In this document: positions 1-13,108 of the stretch, in pieces | Layout of the letters: every line of letters starts with the position of its first letter | Position numbering within the stretch: the stretch's first letter is position 1 | From: Hoplostethus atlanticus | Taxonomy: Eukaryota; Chordata; Actinopteri; Trachichthyiformes; Trachichthyidae | DNA: 64,000 nucleotides | Assembly (NCBI GenBank): GCA_034670405.1 | Contig: JAXDDX010000148.1 | Location: forward strand, 273,501 to 337,500 | Direction: 5' to 3' | The notes under the pieces: model-generated | Told to the model about the DNA's origin: nothing | Database searches by the model: none | Seen by the model: the letters and a program-made list of their open reading frames with translations, nothing else | Made by a program: the position numbers and the translations under genes

Positions 1-32
1 AAGTATTGGACCCAGTTCAGACCTTCACAGCT

Positions 33-137
33 CAGACCACTGTGTCAACATCTGGACCACAATAATATCCCAGCAGGCCGTTCAGCTCCTCCTGGTCAAA
101 CCCCACTGCTCCATCGTTCTGTTCTCTCTGGAAAAAC
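33..137 (-). CDS. possible orphan terminal exon, unidentified
   Basis: On the minus strand a pyrimidine-rich stretch ending TTTTTCCAG is followed by about 34 open codons. They start REQNDGAVGFDQEELNG, end CGPDVDTVV and run into a stop. Codon choice looks coding-like. I do not recognise the family. No upstream exon of a minus-strand gene is evident to the right, so it could be a chance frame, an exon of a gene spanning the ephrin locus, or a pseudogene fragment. Confidence 0.25.
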
Positions 138-159
138 AGACACACAGTAGGACTAGTAT

Positions 160-875
160 GGGTTGGCTTCATGTATGTAGCGTGTTGTACTGGTTTGGTT
201 TCATGTATAGCGTGTTGTACTGGTTTGGTTTCAGGCATGTAGCGTGTTGTACTGGTGTGGTTTCATGTATGTAGCGTGTTGTACTGGTTTGGCTTCATGT
301 ATGTAGCGTGTTGTACTGGTTTGGCTTCATGTATATAGCGTGTTGTACTGGTTTGGCTTCAGGCATGTAGCATGTTGTACTGGTTTGGTTTCATGTATGT
401 AGCGTGTTGTACTGGTTTGGTTTCATGTATGTAGCGTGTTGTACTGGTTTGGTTTCATGTATGTAGCGTGTTGTACTGGTTTGGTTTCATGTATGTAGCG
501 TGTTGTACTGGTTTGGCTTCATGTATGTAGCGTGTTGTACTGGTTTGGCTTCATGTATGTAGCGTGTTGTACTGGTTTGGTTTCATGTATAGCGTGTTGT
601 ACTGGTTTGGTTTCAGGCATGTAGCGTGTTGTACTGGTTTGGTTTCATGTATGTAGCGTGTTGTACTGGTTTGGTTTCATGTATAGCGTGTTGTACTGGT
701 TTGGTTTCAGGCATGTAGCGTGTTGTACTGGTTTGGTTTCATGTATAGCGTGTTGTACTGGTTTGGTTTCATGTATGTAGCGTGTTGTACTGGTTTGGCT
801 TCAGGCATGTAGCATGTTGTACTGGTTTGGTTTCATGTATGTAGCGTGTTGTACTGGTTTGGTTTCATGTATGAA
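160..875. repeat. 32-bp minisatellite
   Basis: About 22 head-to-tail copies of a 32-bp unit containing ATGTAGCGTGTTGTACTGG. There are shorter 28-bp variants lacking a GTAT step, and 'TTCAGGCATG' variants. The copies are nearly identical, which suggests recent expansion or homogenisation. Small open frames across it are by-products of the repeat. The same unit recurs at 26690-26766. Confidence 0.95.
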
Positions 876-1330
876 GTGTAGCCACAAGCAACATGACAGA
901 AGTTTGAAAACTGGAGGGAAACGGACGTTGGAACGTGGAGGGGGCGGGGCCAGTACTATAAGCAACCATGGAAACTGCTTGATCCAAAAATTGTCTTATT
1001 TTGAAAGAGATCAGCAGTCGGATTCCTGCAGTCCTGATAGGCCGACGTTAAACAAGTAGATGGCAGTTTGAAAAGAGTGTGAACACGGCCTTGACGTGAT
1101 GCTGTAATTCAATTAAACCAATTGAAAAACTTGTACATGAACATGTATGTGCCTGTTTACAGCAGCGGCAGAGCCCGTTAGCCTTCCTCCCAGAAAGCAA
1201 CTGGGTACCGCTGACCAGTGTCCGACGGTTCGGTTACCATTCCCCTGCCGATGGCTGCAGAACCAAAACATGCAGAAATATCACTGTTTGATTTGGAGAC
1301 GCCATTTTCACATGTTGGTCACATGAAAAG
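876..1330. other. non-coding stretch, nothing recognised
   Basis: Unique-looking sequence between two tandem arrays. I see no splice-flanked coding segment on either strand. Confidence 0.5.
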
Positions 1331-1475
1331 GTTAGCCAGTGAACCAGTCTGGTTCAGGTCTGGTTCAAGTCTGGTAACTAATCCAGTCTGGTTCAGGTCT
1401 GGTAACTAAACCAGTCTGGTTCAGGTCTGGTAACTAATCCAGTCTGGTTCAGGTCTGGTTCAGATTCTGGTTAAT
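1331..1475. repeat. short tandem array (CCAGTCTGGTTCAGGTCTGG)
   Basis: Four to five imperfect copies of an approximately 28-bp unit built on CCAGTCTGGTTCAGGTCTGG, with TAACTAA between copies. Confidence 0.85.
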
Positions 1476-1938
1476 TGAACCCGGGTCGTTGGAGTTACTT
1501 CCTGTTTGTAGTCGAGGCTCCGCCCTCTGATCCTTTCCTGGTGGGAAACTGGTTTCTACTCTCATTTCTAGACCAGGACCAGGCTGAATGTCAGCAGGGC
1601 TTCAGTAGTTCTCCTCACCTGATTGGCTGGCCGAGTGGAGGTCGTGTTGATGAGGTCAACAGGAGAATCAGTTCCTACATCACCAGCGTTACAAGTGACC
1701 AACAGTCAGGGGGTCAGAGGTCACATAAGCCTGGATGGTCGTGATGCTAGATAACACCTCCTCCCTCCTCCTCTCGGAGCTGTCAGTCAGCCTGTCGCTA
1801 TAGAGATGACACTTGGTGTAAACATCCTCGTCGCCATGACGACTGACAAGGCATATCTAGGTCACGGAGAAGGAAACCATTTTACCTCTTTGATCCGTCA
1901 GCTGGTTACTAGTTACCGTGGATTCACACAAACGCCGA
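1476..1938. other. non-coding stretch, nothing recognised
   Basis: Between the CCAGTCTGG array and the first CT tract. Several short frames exist, but none has splice context or a recognisable family. Confidence 0.4.
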
Positions 1939-2144
1939 TTCTCTCTCTCTCTCTCTCTCTCTCCCCCTCCCTCTCTCCCTGTCTCTCTCTCTCTCTCTCT
2001 CTCTCCCTGTCTCTCTCTCTCTCTCCCTGTCTCTCTCTCTCTCCCTGTCTCTCTCTCTCTCTCTCTCCCCCTCCCTCTCTCCCTGTCTCTCTCTCTCTCC
2101 CTGTCTCTCTCTCTCTCTCCCTCCCTGTCTCTCTCTCTCTCTCT

Positions 2145-2185
<41 letters not shown>

Positions 2186-2214
2186 CCTCCCTCTCTCCCT
2201 GTCTCTCTCTCTCT

Positions 2215-2252
<38 letters not shown>

Positions 2253-2442
2253 GTCTCTCTCTCTCTCCCTGTCTCTCTCTCTCTCCCTCCCTGTCTCTCT
2301 CTCTCTCTCTCTCCCTGTCTCTCTCTCTCTCTCTCTCCCCCTCCCTCTCTCCCTGTCTCTCTCTCTCTCTCCCTCCCTGTCTCTCTCTCTCTCTCTCTCT
2401 CCCTGTCTCTCTCTCTCTCTCTCCCTGTCTCTCTCTCTCCTC
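1939..2442. repeat. long CT / CCCTGT low-complexity tract
   Basis: Roughly 500 bases of pure pyrimidine (CT)n, interrupted regularly by CCCTGT and CCCCCTCC. All the long Ser/Leu/Pro frames here are artefacts of the repeat. It lies in the intron upstream of the ephrin-A last exon. Confidence 0.97.
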
Positions 2443-2510
2443 TCTGAACAGACGTGACTAAATTAATCTCTTTTATTGTCTGATGAACTTTCTAGATTGT
2501 GTAAATCTTT

Positions 2511-2552
2511 CTTGAGTTCATACTAGTCAAGGTAAACTAGTATGAACTCAAG
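2511..2552. repeat. perfect 17-bp inverted repeat
   Basis: Arms 2511-2527 and 2536-2552 (CTTGAGTTCATACTAGT and its exact complement) are separated by the 8-base spacer CAAGGTAA. It sits between the two long pyrimidine tracts and could form a small hairpin in the intron RNA. Confidence 0.9.
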
Positions 2553-2581
2553 TAACTATTGAAGTGGATTTTTTAATTCAG

Positions 2582-2657
2582 CTCTGCTGTCTGTCTGTCT
2601 CTCTGTCTGTCTGCCTGTGTGTCTCTCTGTCTGTCTGCCTGTCTCTCTCTCTGCCTG

Positions 2658-2688
<31 letters not shown>

Positions 2689-3137
2689 GTGTGTCTCTCT
2701 GTCTGTCTGCCTGTCTCTCTCTCTGCCTGTCTCTCTCTCTCTCTCTCTCTCTCTGTCTGTCTCTCTGTCTCTCTCTCTGCCTGTCTGTCTGTCTGTCTCT
2801 CTCTCTGTCTGTCTCTCTCTCTCTGTCTGTGTGTCTGCCTGTCTCTCTCTCTGTCTGTCTCTCTGTCTCTCTCTCTCTCTGTCTGTCTTTCTGTCTCTCT
2901 CTCTGTCTGTCTCTCTCTCTCTGCCTGTCTGTCTGTCTGTCTCTCTCTGTTTGTCTGCCTGTCTCTCTGCCTGTCTGTCTGTCTCTCTCTCTGTCTGTCT
3001 CTCTGTCTCTCTCTCTGCCTGTCTGTCTCTCTCTGTCTGTCTGCCTGTCTCTCTGCCTGTCTGTCTGTCTCTCTCTCTGTCTGTCTGCCTGTCTCTCTCT
3101 CTGCCTGTCTGTCTGTCTCTCTGTCTCTCTCTCTCTC

Positions 3138-3172
<35 letters not shown>

Positions 3173-3259
3173 GTCTGTCTCTCTGTCTGTCTGTCTGTCT
3201 CTCTCTCTGTCTGTCTGCCTGTCTCTCTCTCTGCCTGTCTGTCTGTCTCTCTGTCTCTC

Positions 3260-3304
<45 letters not shown>

Positions 3305-3390
3305 GTCTGTCTCTCTGTCTCTCTCTCTCTCTCTGTCTGTCTGCCTGTCTCTCTGTCTGTCTGCCTGTCTCTCTCTCTGCCTGTCTCTCT
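2582..3390. repeat. long CTGT/CTCT tract serving as 3' intron end
   Basis: About 800 bases of CTGTCTGT and CTCTCTCT with CCTGTCT interruptions. It runs directly into the CCCAG acceptor at 3391-3395, so it acts as an extraordinarily long polypyrimidine tract for the ephrin-A last exon. Long Cys/Leu/Ser frames on + and Arg/Glu/Thr/Asp frames on - are repeat artefacts. Confidence 0.95.
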
Positions 3391-3395
3391 CCCAG

Positions 3396-3523
3396 ATGAC
3401 TCGGTGTATGAGTCTCCGGAGCCCTTCCTGACAGACGACAGTACAGGCGGCTGCAGCGTTACTCTGCCCTGCCTCTCCCTCCTGTCTGCCATGCTGCTGG
3501 CGCTCCTCCTCGCCTCCTCATAG
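3396..3523 (+). CDS. efna2: ephrin-A (probably ephrin-A2), last coding exon
   Basis: Ephrin-A proteins are GPI-anchored ligands for EphA receptors in axon guidance. This is only the C-terminal exon. After the CCCAG acceptor it reads [16 protein letters not shown], then a short Gly/Cys segment, then a hydrophobic tail ([19 protein letters not shown]) and a stop. The Y-E-x-P-E-P motif followed by a hydrophobic GPI-signal tail matches the end of ephrin-A2 (YEAPEP in human). The exon begins with two bases of a split codon, so one base comes from the previous exon. The receptor-binding domain exons are not seen and presumably lie left of the window. Human EFNA2 lies in 19p13.3, as do PTBP1 and GADD45B, which supports the call. 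Another ephrin-A paralog remains possible. Confidence 0.7.
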
Positions 3524-5380
3524 CACCTCCTCCTCCTCCTGCTCCTCCTCCAGCTCTCCCACCAGGATGTCCGTCCATTTGGCCTCTCACCTCCGCCATC
3601 CTCCATTGCTCTGAGGCAAGGCATCCATCTGGATGCAGGAAACTAATCCAGCTCCCTCATCCTGACCTCTCACCTCCGTCCATACGCCACTCAGTGATTA
3701 AGAGGAAGCCGTGGTCAGCGGGGGGGAAGCTGGAGTTGGGTTGGGATCCGCCACACATCCACCTGTCCACTGATAGTCGTCTGATGACCTGTGATGAATG
3801 AATGTTGTGAGGATCATGTGGATGAGACGTATTGATGAAACTGATCAGATCAGTGATCATTCCAGTATTAACACATCAGAACCCTGAAGAACCCTGATGG
3901 TCAGAATAAATCCACCAATCGCAGCTCCTCTCCTGCATCGCACCACGGCGTCGCCACATTAATGGATTCTCTTGTTTGAAATGAATGAATGAGCGCAACA
4001 CGTTCAGCACATCCTGTAGCATCCCGGCGTTAGCTAGCGCAGCGCTCACCTGTAGCTTCTCATTCTGTTGTAGTCCAGTAGCATCAGTCACATCTTTCTT
4101 TCCTCCTCGGTCCCCCACATCGCCACCGGATCCACAGACGAGGGCCTTTAATTTCTGTAAATCTGCCAAAGACTCTTGTTAAACTTTTCTATGGGATGGG
4201 GGGTCTGCAGCAGCCATGGGAGGGATTAGCTAACGGGGAGAAGTCGATGTAGAACTTTTTTTAAAAATCGTATCTTTTTGTCATACAGAAAAAACGAATG
4301 TTATGCGCAAAACTAAACAAATCAAAAATGGCCTTTTTTCCACTGGTGCTGAATTTCTTAGTGACTGTGAGATGTTGTGGTTTCCGGGGAAACGGGGACA
4401 TCCTGTGGTCGTCAAGGTGATTTATTTTGTGAATTCCGAGGTCTTGCTTTTCTTTTGTCCTCCTCTTCTTCTTCCTCTCTTCTTTTACCCCCTCTCCCAT
4501 CTCTCCCATCCACTCCCTCCATCTCTGCTGTGGAGGGGAGTGTCCATGGCTCTGGATCAGCAGGGCATGCTGGGAAATGGAGTATATGCACTGTGATGGA
4601 GGAGAAGGACTGACGGATCTGTAGCACTTGGACTCCTCTGGGAGAAGGACTGAGGTTTATCACAATGTTTGAAGCTCTGAACTCTCAAAGTCGCTGATGA
4701 AACGAAGTGATCAACATTTTGTAGGTGAAAGTGAGCAAAAATGGAAATTGTAATTTTTACTTTATGCCATGTTTTTGTTTTTTACTTTACAAACAGCAGA
4801 ATATTCATATGTGATATGAATCTATAATGTAAACCCTTGAACACTAGAGCGACGATGGTACCAGTTAGACGAGTCAGATGTTTGTTGTTGTTGTTGTTGT
4901 TGCTGTTGTTTTTTCCTGCTTGTATCACAATGCATTCTGGTCCTTGTAGTCCTGTACTCTCTGTTTTTGTTGTTGGACAACATGGTGGGGTTTCCAGCTC
5001 ATCTCCCTCTTAGTTGATTTAAAGTGGTTTCATATGAAATGGTGTTTTGGCACAAAGAAAGCTTTGCTGGTGGAAAAGGAAAAAATACAAATAAATGTTT
5101 TTGGATAGTGTGTGCAGTAAGCCAGAGTGAATCCAGTGTATTCATACCTGCTGTCTCAACCTACCACAACCTCCTAGCCATGGTCTACAGTGTCTCCCAT
5201 TCAAGTAAGTTGTGGTCAAACATGCTGAGAAGAAAATGTTTTTCCTAGATCAAAACATGTCTGCATATATTCTTTAAGAAACATATGTATATATACATAT
5301 ATATATACATATGTATGTATATTTTCTTATTGGATGCTTATAAAAAAACGTTCAATAAAGAATGCATTTATCAGATTGGC
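3524..5380 (+). other. efna2: probable efna2 3' UTR region
   Basis: No gene is seen here. Possible poly(A) signals AATAAA lie at 3905-3910 and 5354-5359. CTC-rich sequence follows the stop, and a TATACA run lies at 5281-5320. The true 3' end is unknown. Confidence 0.35.
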
Positions 5381-8190
5381 TACAGAGCCAGGGCGAGTAA
5401 CGAGGTCCATCCCTCCAGGGGTCAGAGGTCACCAGGCTTCTTCAGGACTCGTCCCTGTGCTGCATGAGGAGAAAAAATACAAGATGACTTCAAATACGAG
5501 ACATTTACTTAATTACTTTGAACGAGAGAGAAAATGTAAGAATTGTATGAATTAGTGTTTGATAATTTCACCACGAATAAAAACTTCCACTAAAGACGTC
5601 TGACTGCAGGAGGTTTCATTCCAGTTTGCATGGAGATCTCCAGGGTCCAAAATCCGAGCTCCTTGTCCTTGCTCTTTCTGTCCAACACCCTTGAGTTTAT
5701 TCATTCTGTTGGTTCCTCAACTTTGATGATCACTTCAAGCTCCGATATTCTGTCCAGTTCCTTTCTGAGGCGTTGAGGCGTTGAGGCGCTGCAGCTCTGC
5801 GTCCTCTGAGCTGAATCAAGATCCTGGTCCTTTGAAGCCATCTGGATACCTCTGCACTGTGGAGTCCCGAGTCTCGGTGTGCGCTTGCTGCATGTAGAGA
5901 TGTTCATCATTAGATCATCATGTTAGTCTGACTCTCTATGGTGAAGCTGATCAATACTGAAATTCAACAGGTCAGATCAGATTCAGCAGGATGCATTCAG
6001 GGACAAAAAATGTATTTGTAAAAAATGTGTCACTCCTCCTTCAGTTGAAAGTTTCCTCAGCTGCCCTGCCGGCTCCGCCCCGATCGGTGACATTGATATT
6101 TATGGGTAGTATAAGATTTAGGGGGTAGTATTGGCTCTGCCCCTAACTGGAGAAGGGCGGAGCCATTGAGGAGAGAAATCCTCCCTATCTATCTAAAGAC
6201 CCTCCGTCACCAAAGTGTCTTGAGACTCGGCATCACCCTCCATTGTGTAATGTTAGCTAGCTAGCAGGCTAATCTCAACATGTTGTCAGATGGAGCGCTG
6301 TGTTCCTGGATGCTCCTTCGTCAGATTGCTTTGGATTCTTTGTCCATTCTTTCTCTTTGCTTGCTGCTGGTCGTTTCCTCTCTGAGTTCATTTAGCCTCT
6401 TAGCAGACGTTTCCTGACCTTCTTATCATAGAGTCCAAACACTATTCAGTCACGGATCAGAGAATCCTTCAGATCACCATGATCAGTTTCAGATCAGATC
6501 CCAAAGTGATCAAAAATCTAATTTTGCTGCTGCGTGCGTCAACATGTACCTCCCATGTAGTATTTCTATGTGAAGTCAGCTTTACATATCAGTCCTCTCT
6601 GCACCCTTAGACCCACTATCGTGAGCAACGCTATTTTTGAATCCAACCCGATTGGTCGCCAATGTGTACGACTCAAACTGCTGTTGATGTTTACAACCAG
6701 TTCCAATCCCTCTGGCGCCACGTGTTGTTCTATAACCAACAGACAGCGTCGGTAGCTTCAATCCAAAAAATATCATCCTTTGAAAACCCATGTGGGTGGA
6801 GGCCTAGTCTGGCTGTGGAGGTAATGTCTTGATAGCTCAGCTGGTTACCCATGGAGGCTGATGGAGGGATGATGGGATAATAGACGATTTGCTGACGTGT
6901 TGTTTTCAACTTTTCTCTGATTTGCCTCCTTACCACCATGGAGGCTGGTCGTCCGTCCTCGCTGAGTCTGTTGAAGAAACCAGAGGGATAAAGGTAGAAG
7001 CTTTCCTTGCTGCTGCACTGAACCGTCATTTCTACGAAACAAGCAGCTTCATTCCTCATCAGCTGATGACTGCACCAATGAATGGTACTTTTATTTTGCC
7101 TTTACAGTGCTAATAAGTCTGCTGATGAGCACCAGGACATGTGGTGCTCATGAACCCAAACAGACCCGCTGACCAGATTTAGTCCCAGAAGTCTTGAATG
7201 GTAGAACTGTCTAAACAGTAGTTGGGGAGATCACAGCAGTGAGAGTGAAACCTGCCAGTATGATTCCTCTGACTGGAATCATTTCTACTGAATTCAATTA
7301 CAGTGAGATGAAACCTCAAGGACCCTCGGGATGCCGTCGCTCCATCCACTAAAACAACCTGAAACCAAAGACCAGAATATGGTTCTTTTGTCTTGTACCA
7401 CAGCAGAACCCTTTAGAAAGGTTCTCTGTAGCACCATGCTCCAATGGTCCCTTCATGGTGCTGTGAAGAACCCAGGCCTTGTTTTCTTTGTTTCATCCAA
7501 TGGTTTCAGAGCAGAGCCGCCAGACCGGCAGCCAGCAGAATCAACAAGGAAGTGTGAGCAATGCCAAAGATTTTCAAATGGAGTAACTGAAGTGTCTTGT
7601 GATAATTGTGTGACTGCAGTGTGAGTGTTGCTGAAAGGGCGTTTTAATCACCTCCAGCTGTCTGGGTTTCCCTCAGCGCTGCTGGACGGTGTTGGAGAGC
7701 TCAACTCACTGCTGAGTTCTGACCAGAATCCATCGGCATCACGACAGAAACTAGGAGAATTAAACTGTGACCTTCACAAGTCCTTCAGTAGACACAGATC
7801 TACTAGCTGTGTGTAATAGATGTGTGTGTTACAGCAGTGTGTGTATGTGTTGGGGGGTAATAGATGTGTGTGTTACAGCAGTGTGTGTGTGTTGGGGGGT
7901 AATAGATGTGTGTGTGTTGGAGGATTGTGAAATCTTACATTCAGATTTATCATCTCATGCTATTTGTAGTGAAATCATCTCACTGCACTGGAAGATCATT
8001 TTGCTGGTTTCAATAAATCACGGTAATATAACATATACATATATATATATATATAACAGTTATTGTCTTTAAAACATCAAATTCCTAGTTGAATTTCCAT
8101 GTTGACATGAATCAAGTGAAATGTTCTGCAAAGTGATCTGCCAGGGAGTTACGTTGATGGAAAATATCCTGAAATCAGCTTGATTACTTG
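5381..8190. other. intergenic, no gene recognised
   Basis: Short frames only. A minus-strand frame at 5701-5910 (ending KELDRISELEVIIKVEEPTE) has coding-like composition, but I recognise no family and no partner exons. Short TGTGTGTTACAGCAGTG repeats lie at about 7820-7920. Confidence 0.4.
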
Positions 8191-8200
8191 ACAAGCTTGT

Positions 8201-11180
<2,980 letters not shown>

Positions 11181-11184
11181 GTCA

Positions 11185-11385
11185 GCATGAGTCCTAATGG
11201 TTACAGAGGTTGTGCTTCAACCAGAAGACCCAGGTTCGAACCCTCATCCTGTTGAAATGTCAGCAACCAGCCTTCATCACCACTGAAGACTAATCCACCC
11301 TGCAGATCCTTGATAACTTCATCGGTGAAATTTGTCTCATAGGTTCTGCAACACCTGCCGGGCCTAACAGGAAAGAATGGAGTAC
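11185..11385 (+). mobile_element. tRNA-derived SINE-like sequence
   Basis: A TGGTTACAGAGGTTGTGC stretch resembling a tRNA A-box region is followed about 30 bases later by a B-box-like GGTTCGAACCC. A diverged tail follows. This spacing is typical of the tRNA head of a SINE. The 3' limit is uncertain. Confidence 0.45.
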
Positions 11386-11530
11386 CAGGTTATCATTAAG
11401 TCACCGGTGGACCTCCGGCATCAGACTGGTGTGAACTAAAACTAACTGCTAACGTTTAGCGATGCTAGCTCAGTGATCTGACAGCAGAATATTAAAATAA
11501 CTAGACTTTCTACTAGAGATGACAACAACA

Positions 11531-11650
11531 ACCAATAGGATAGCAGTGACTACGAACCAATAGGATAGCAGTGACTATGAACCAATAGGATAGCAGTGAC
11601 TATGAACCAATAGGATAGCAGTGACTATGAACCAATAGGATAGCAGTGAT
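11531..11650. repeat. 25-bp tandem repeat, about 5 copies
   Basis: The unit is CCAATAGGATAGCAGTGACT plus ATGAA, nearly identical between copies. Confidence 0.95.
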
Positions 11651-11692
11651 CGACTCCTCTATTCTCCTTGTAAGGAAATTATCTTTTCTCAA

Positions 11693-11870
11693 TCCTCCTA
11701 GTCCTCTTAGTCCTCCTAGTCCTCCAAGTCCTCCTAGTCCTCCTAGTCATCCCAGTCCTCCCAGTCCTCCCAGTCCTCCCAGTCCTCCTAGTCCTCTCAG
11801 TCCTCCAAGTCCTCCCAGTCTTCCTAGTCCTCTCAGTCCTCCCAGGCCTCCCAGTCCTCCCAGTCCCTGC
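11693..11870. repeat. AGTCCTCCC/T tandem array
   Basis: A 9-base pyrimidine-rich unit (AGTCCTCCY) is repeated about 20 times. The Pro/Ser frame on + and the Arg/Thr/Gly frame on - are repeat artefacts. Confidence 0.95.
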
Positions 11871-12041
11871 AGACTGGAGGAGGAGACTCTGAACTGGGGA
11901 AATTACTTCCACATGTGCATGGCGGTCCAAACAAAGGCCACGCCCCTTTATAAAGGCGAGTCAATTCATCTGAAGGCCGTCTGGCCCGGTTACGTCTCTA
12001 CAGGGACGGATGGAAAGAGCAATTAGACTTTGAAGTTGTGA

Positions 12042-12051
12042 TTAAATGTGT

Positions 12052-12082
<31 letters not shown>

Positions 12083-12098
12083 GGGGGGTTCGCTAGGT

Positions 12099-12123
<25 letters not shown>
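12042..12123. repeat. composite GT / poly-G / CT microsatellite
   Basis: (GT)n, then about 26 G residues, then (CT)n in direct succession. Poly-G runs of this length are uncommon and could adopt a four-stranded structure. Confidence 0.95.
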
Positions 12124-12129
<6 letters not shown>

Positions 12130-13030
12130 GCTCATCCAGTCTGTGTTAATACTTGCTCAGTGAAAAGTAAATAGCTGTAATTTTGGACGGAGTGCCGCGA
12201 GGCGTCTGGCCGCCGTCCCAGAGGTCGGCCTGGTGTCTTTAACCCAGTTTAACTTCCTCACCTCCGCCCCCCCCGCGGCTCAGCATGGAGCTTAATGACA
12301 CTCATTTAAATTCTTCATCTAACGTCCTGGGGCTGGTCTGAGAGCTGCAGCAGACGGACTGGATGCTGCTCACATTTAGTCAGTTGATGAAGCACAAATA
12401 CAAACCTGCATGTTCTGTACGTGTCATTTATTTGATAGGTGAATGGTTTTTAACACCTTGGCCTCCTGCTGACCTGCTGAAGGGAATGCAACACAGAATA
12501 TATCTCAGTATGTTTCATTTGTTTCATTCATTGTCTCATTTTGTAGTAATGCTGTGATCCACTTCTGTCATATTTTTCATTCACATGTTTCTAGTGTTAT
12601 AATTGTTGGTTACATATGATCCATATTCTTCTTGATAATATAATATAATATAAGAAAATATAGTCTATATATATCTATAATCTAAATATAATCTAACTGC
12701 TCTCTGCTCCTTGATGGGAAAGAATAAATGAGTGATAACAGAGGGCATTGTGGGTAAAATGACTGAAAGTATCGGTGAAATACTTCTACAACTTTTAATA
12801 GACTTTACAACACCACATCGACGTTTGACTGACTGACTTTGCATACCCTTCTAAGATATGCAGATACACCCATACGGAGGTCAGGGGTCAGAGGTCAGGG
12901 GTCAGGTGTTTACAGAGTCCTGTCAGGTGTTTTGAAGCTGCAGTCGGCTTCCTACCGAGTTTCTCCTGCTGCGTTATCGACGTGGCGTCCTATCCCATCT
13001 CTCCACCACAACACCCACTGATACACCAGC
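12124..13030. other. intergenic, no gene recognised
   Basis: Nothing coding is supported. ATATA-type short repeats lie at 12630-12690, and GGTCAGGGGTCAG steps at 12880-12910. Confidence 0.4.
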
Positions 13031-13035
13031 AGGAC

Positions 13036-13108
13036 TGTCACCACCATCATCATCATCACCATCACCATCACCATCACCATCACCATCACCACCATCATCA
13101 TCATTACA
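13036..13108. repeat. CAT/CAC trinucleotide repeat
   Basis: About 24 triplets of CAC and CAT. The polyhistidine frame is an artefact. Confidence 0.97.

Noticed and set aside
1806..3624. Long Ser/Leu, Cys/Leu and Arg/Glu/Thr/Asp frames
   Set aside because: They are translations of CT and CTGT microsatellites in several frames at once. Only the final 128 bases (3396-3523) have independent support.
5701..5910. Minus-strand frame ending in a KELDRISELEVIIKVEEPTE-type tail
   Set aside because: Single short frame with no splice support or recognised family.
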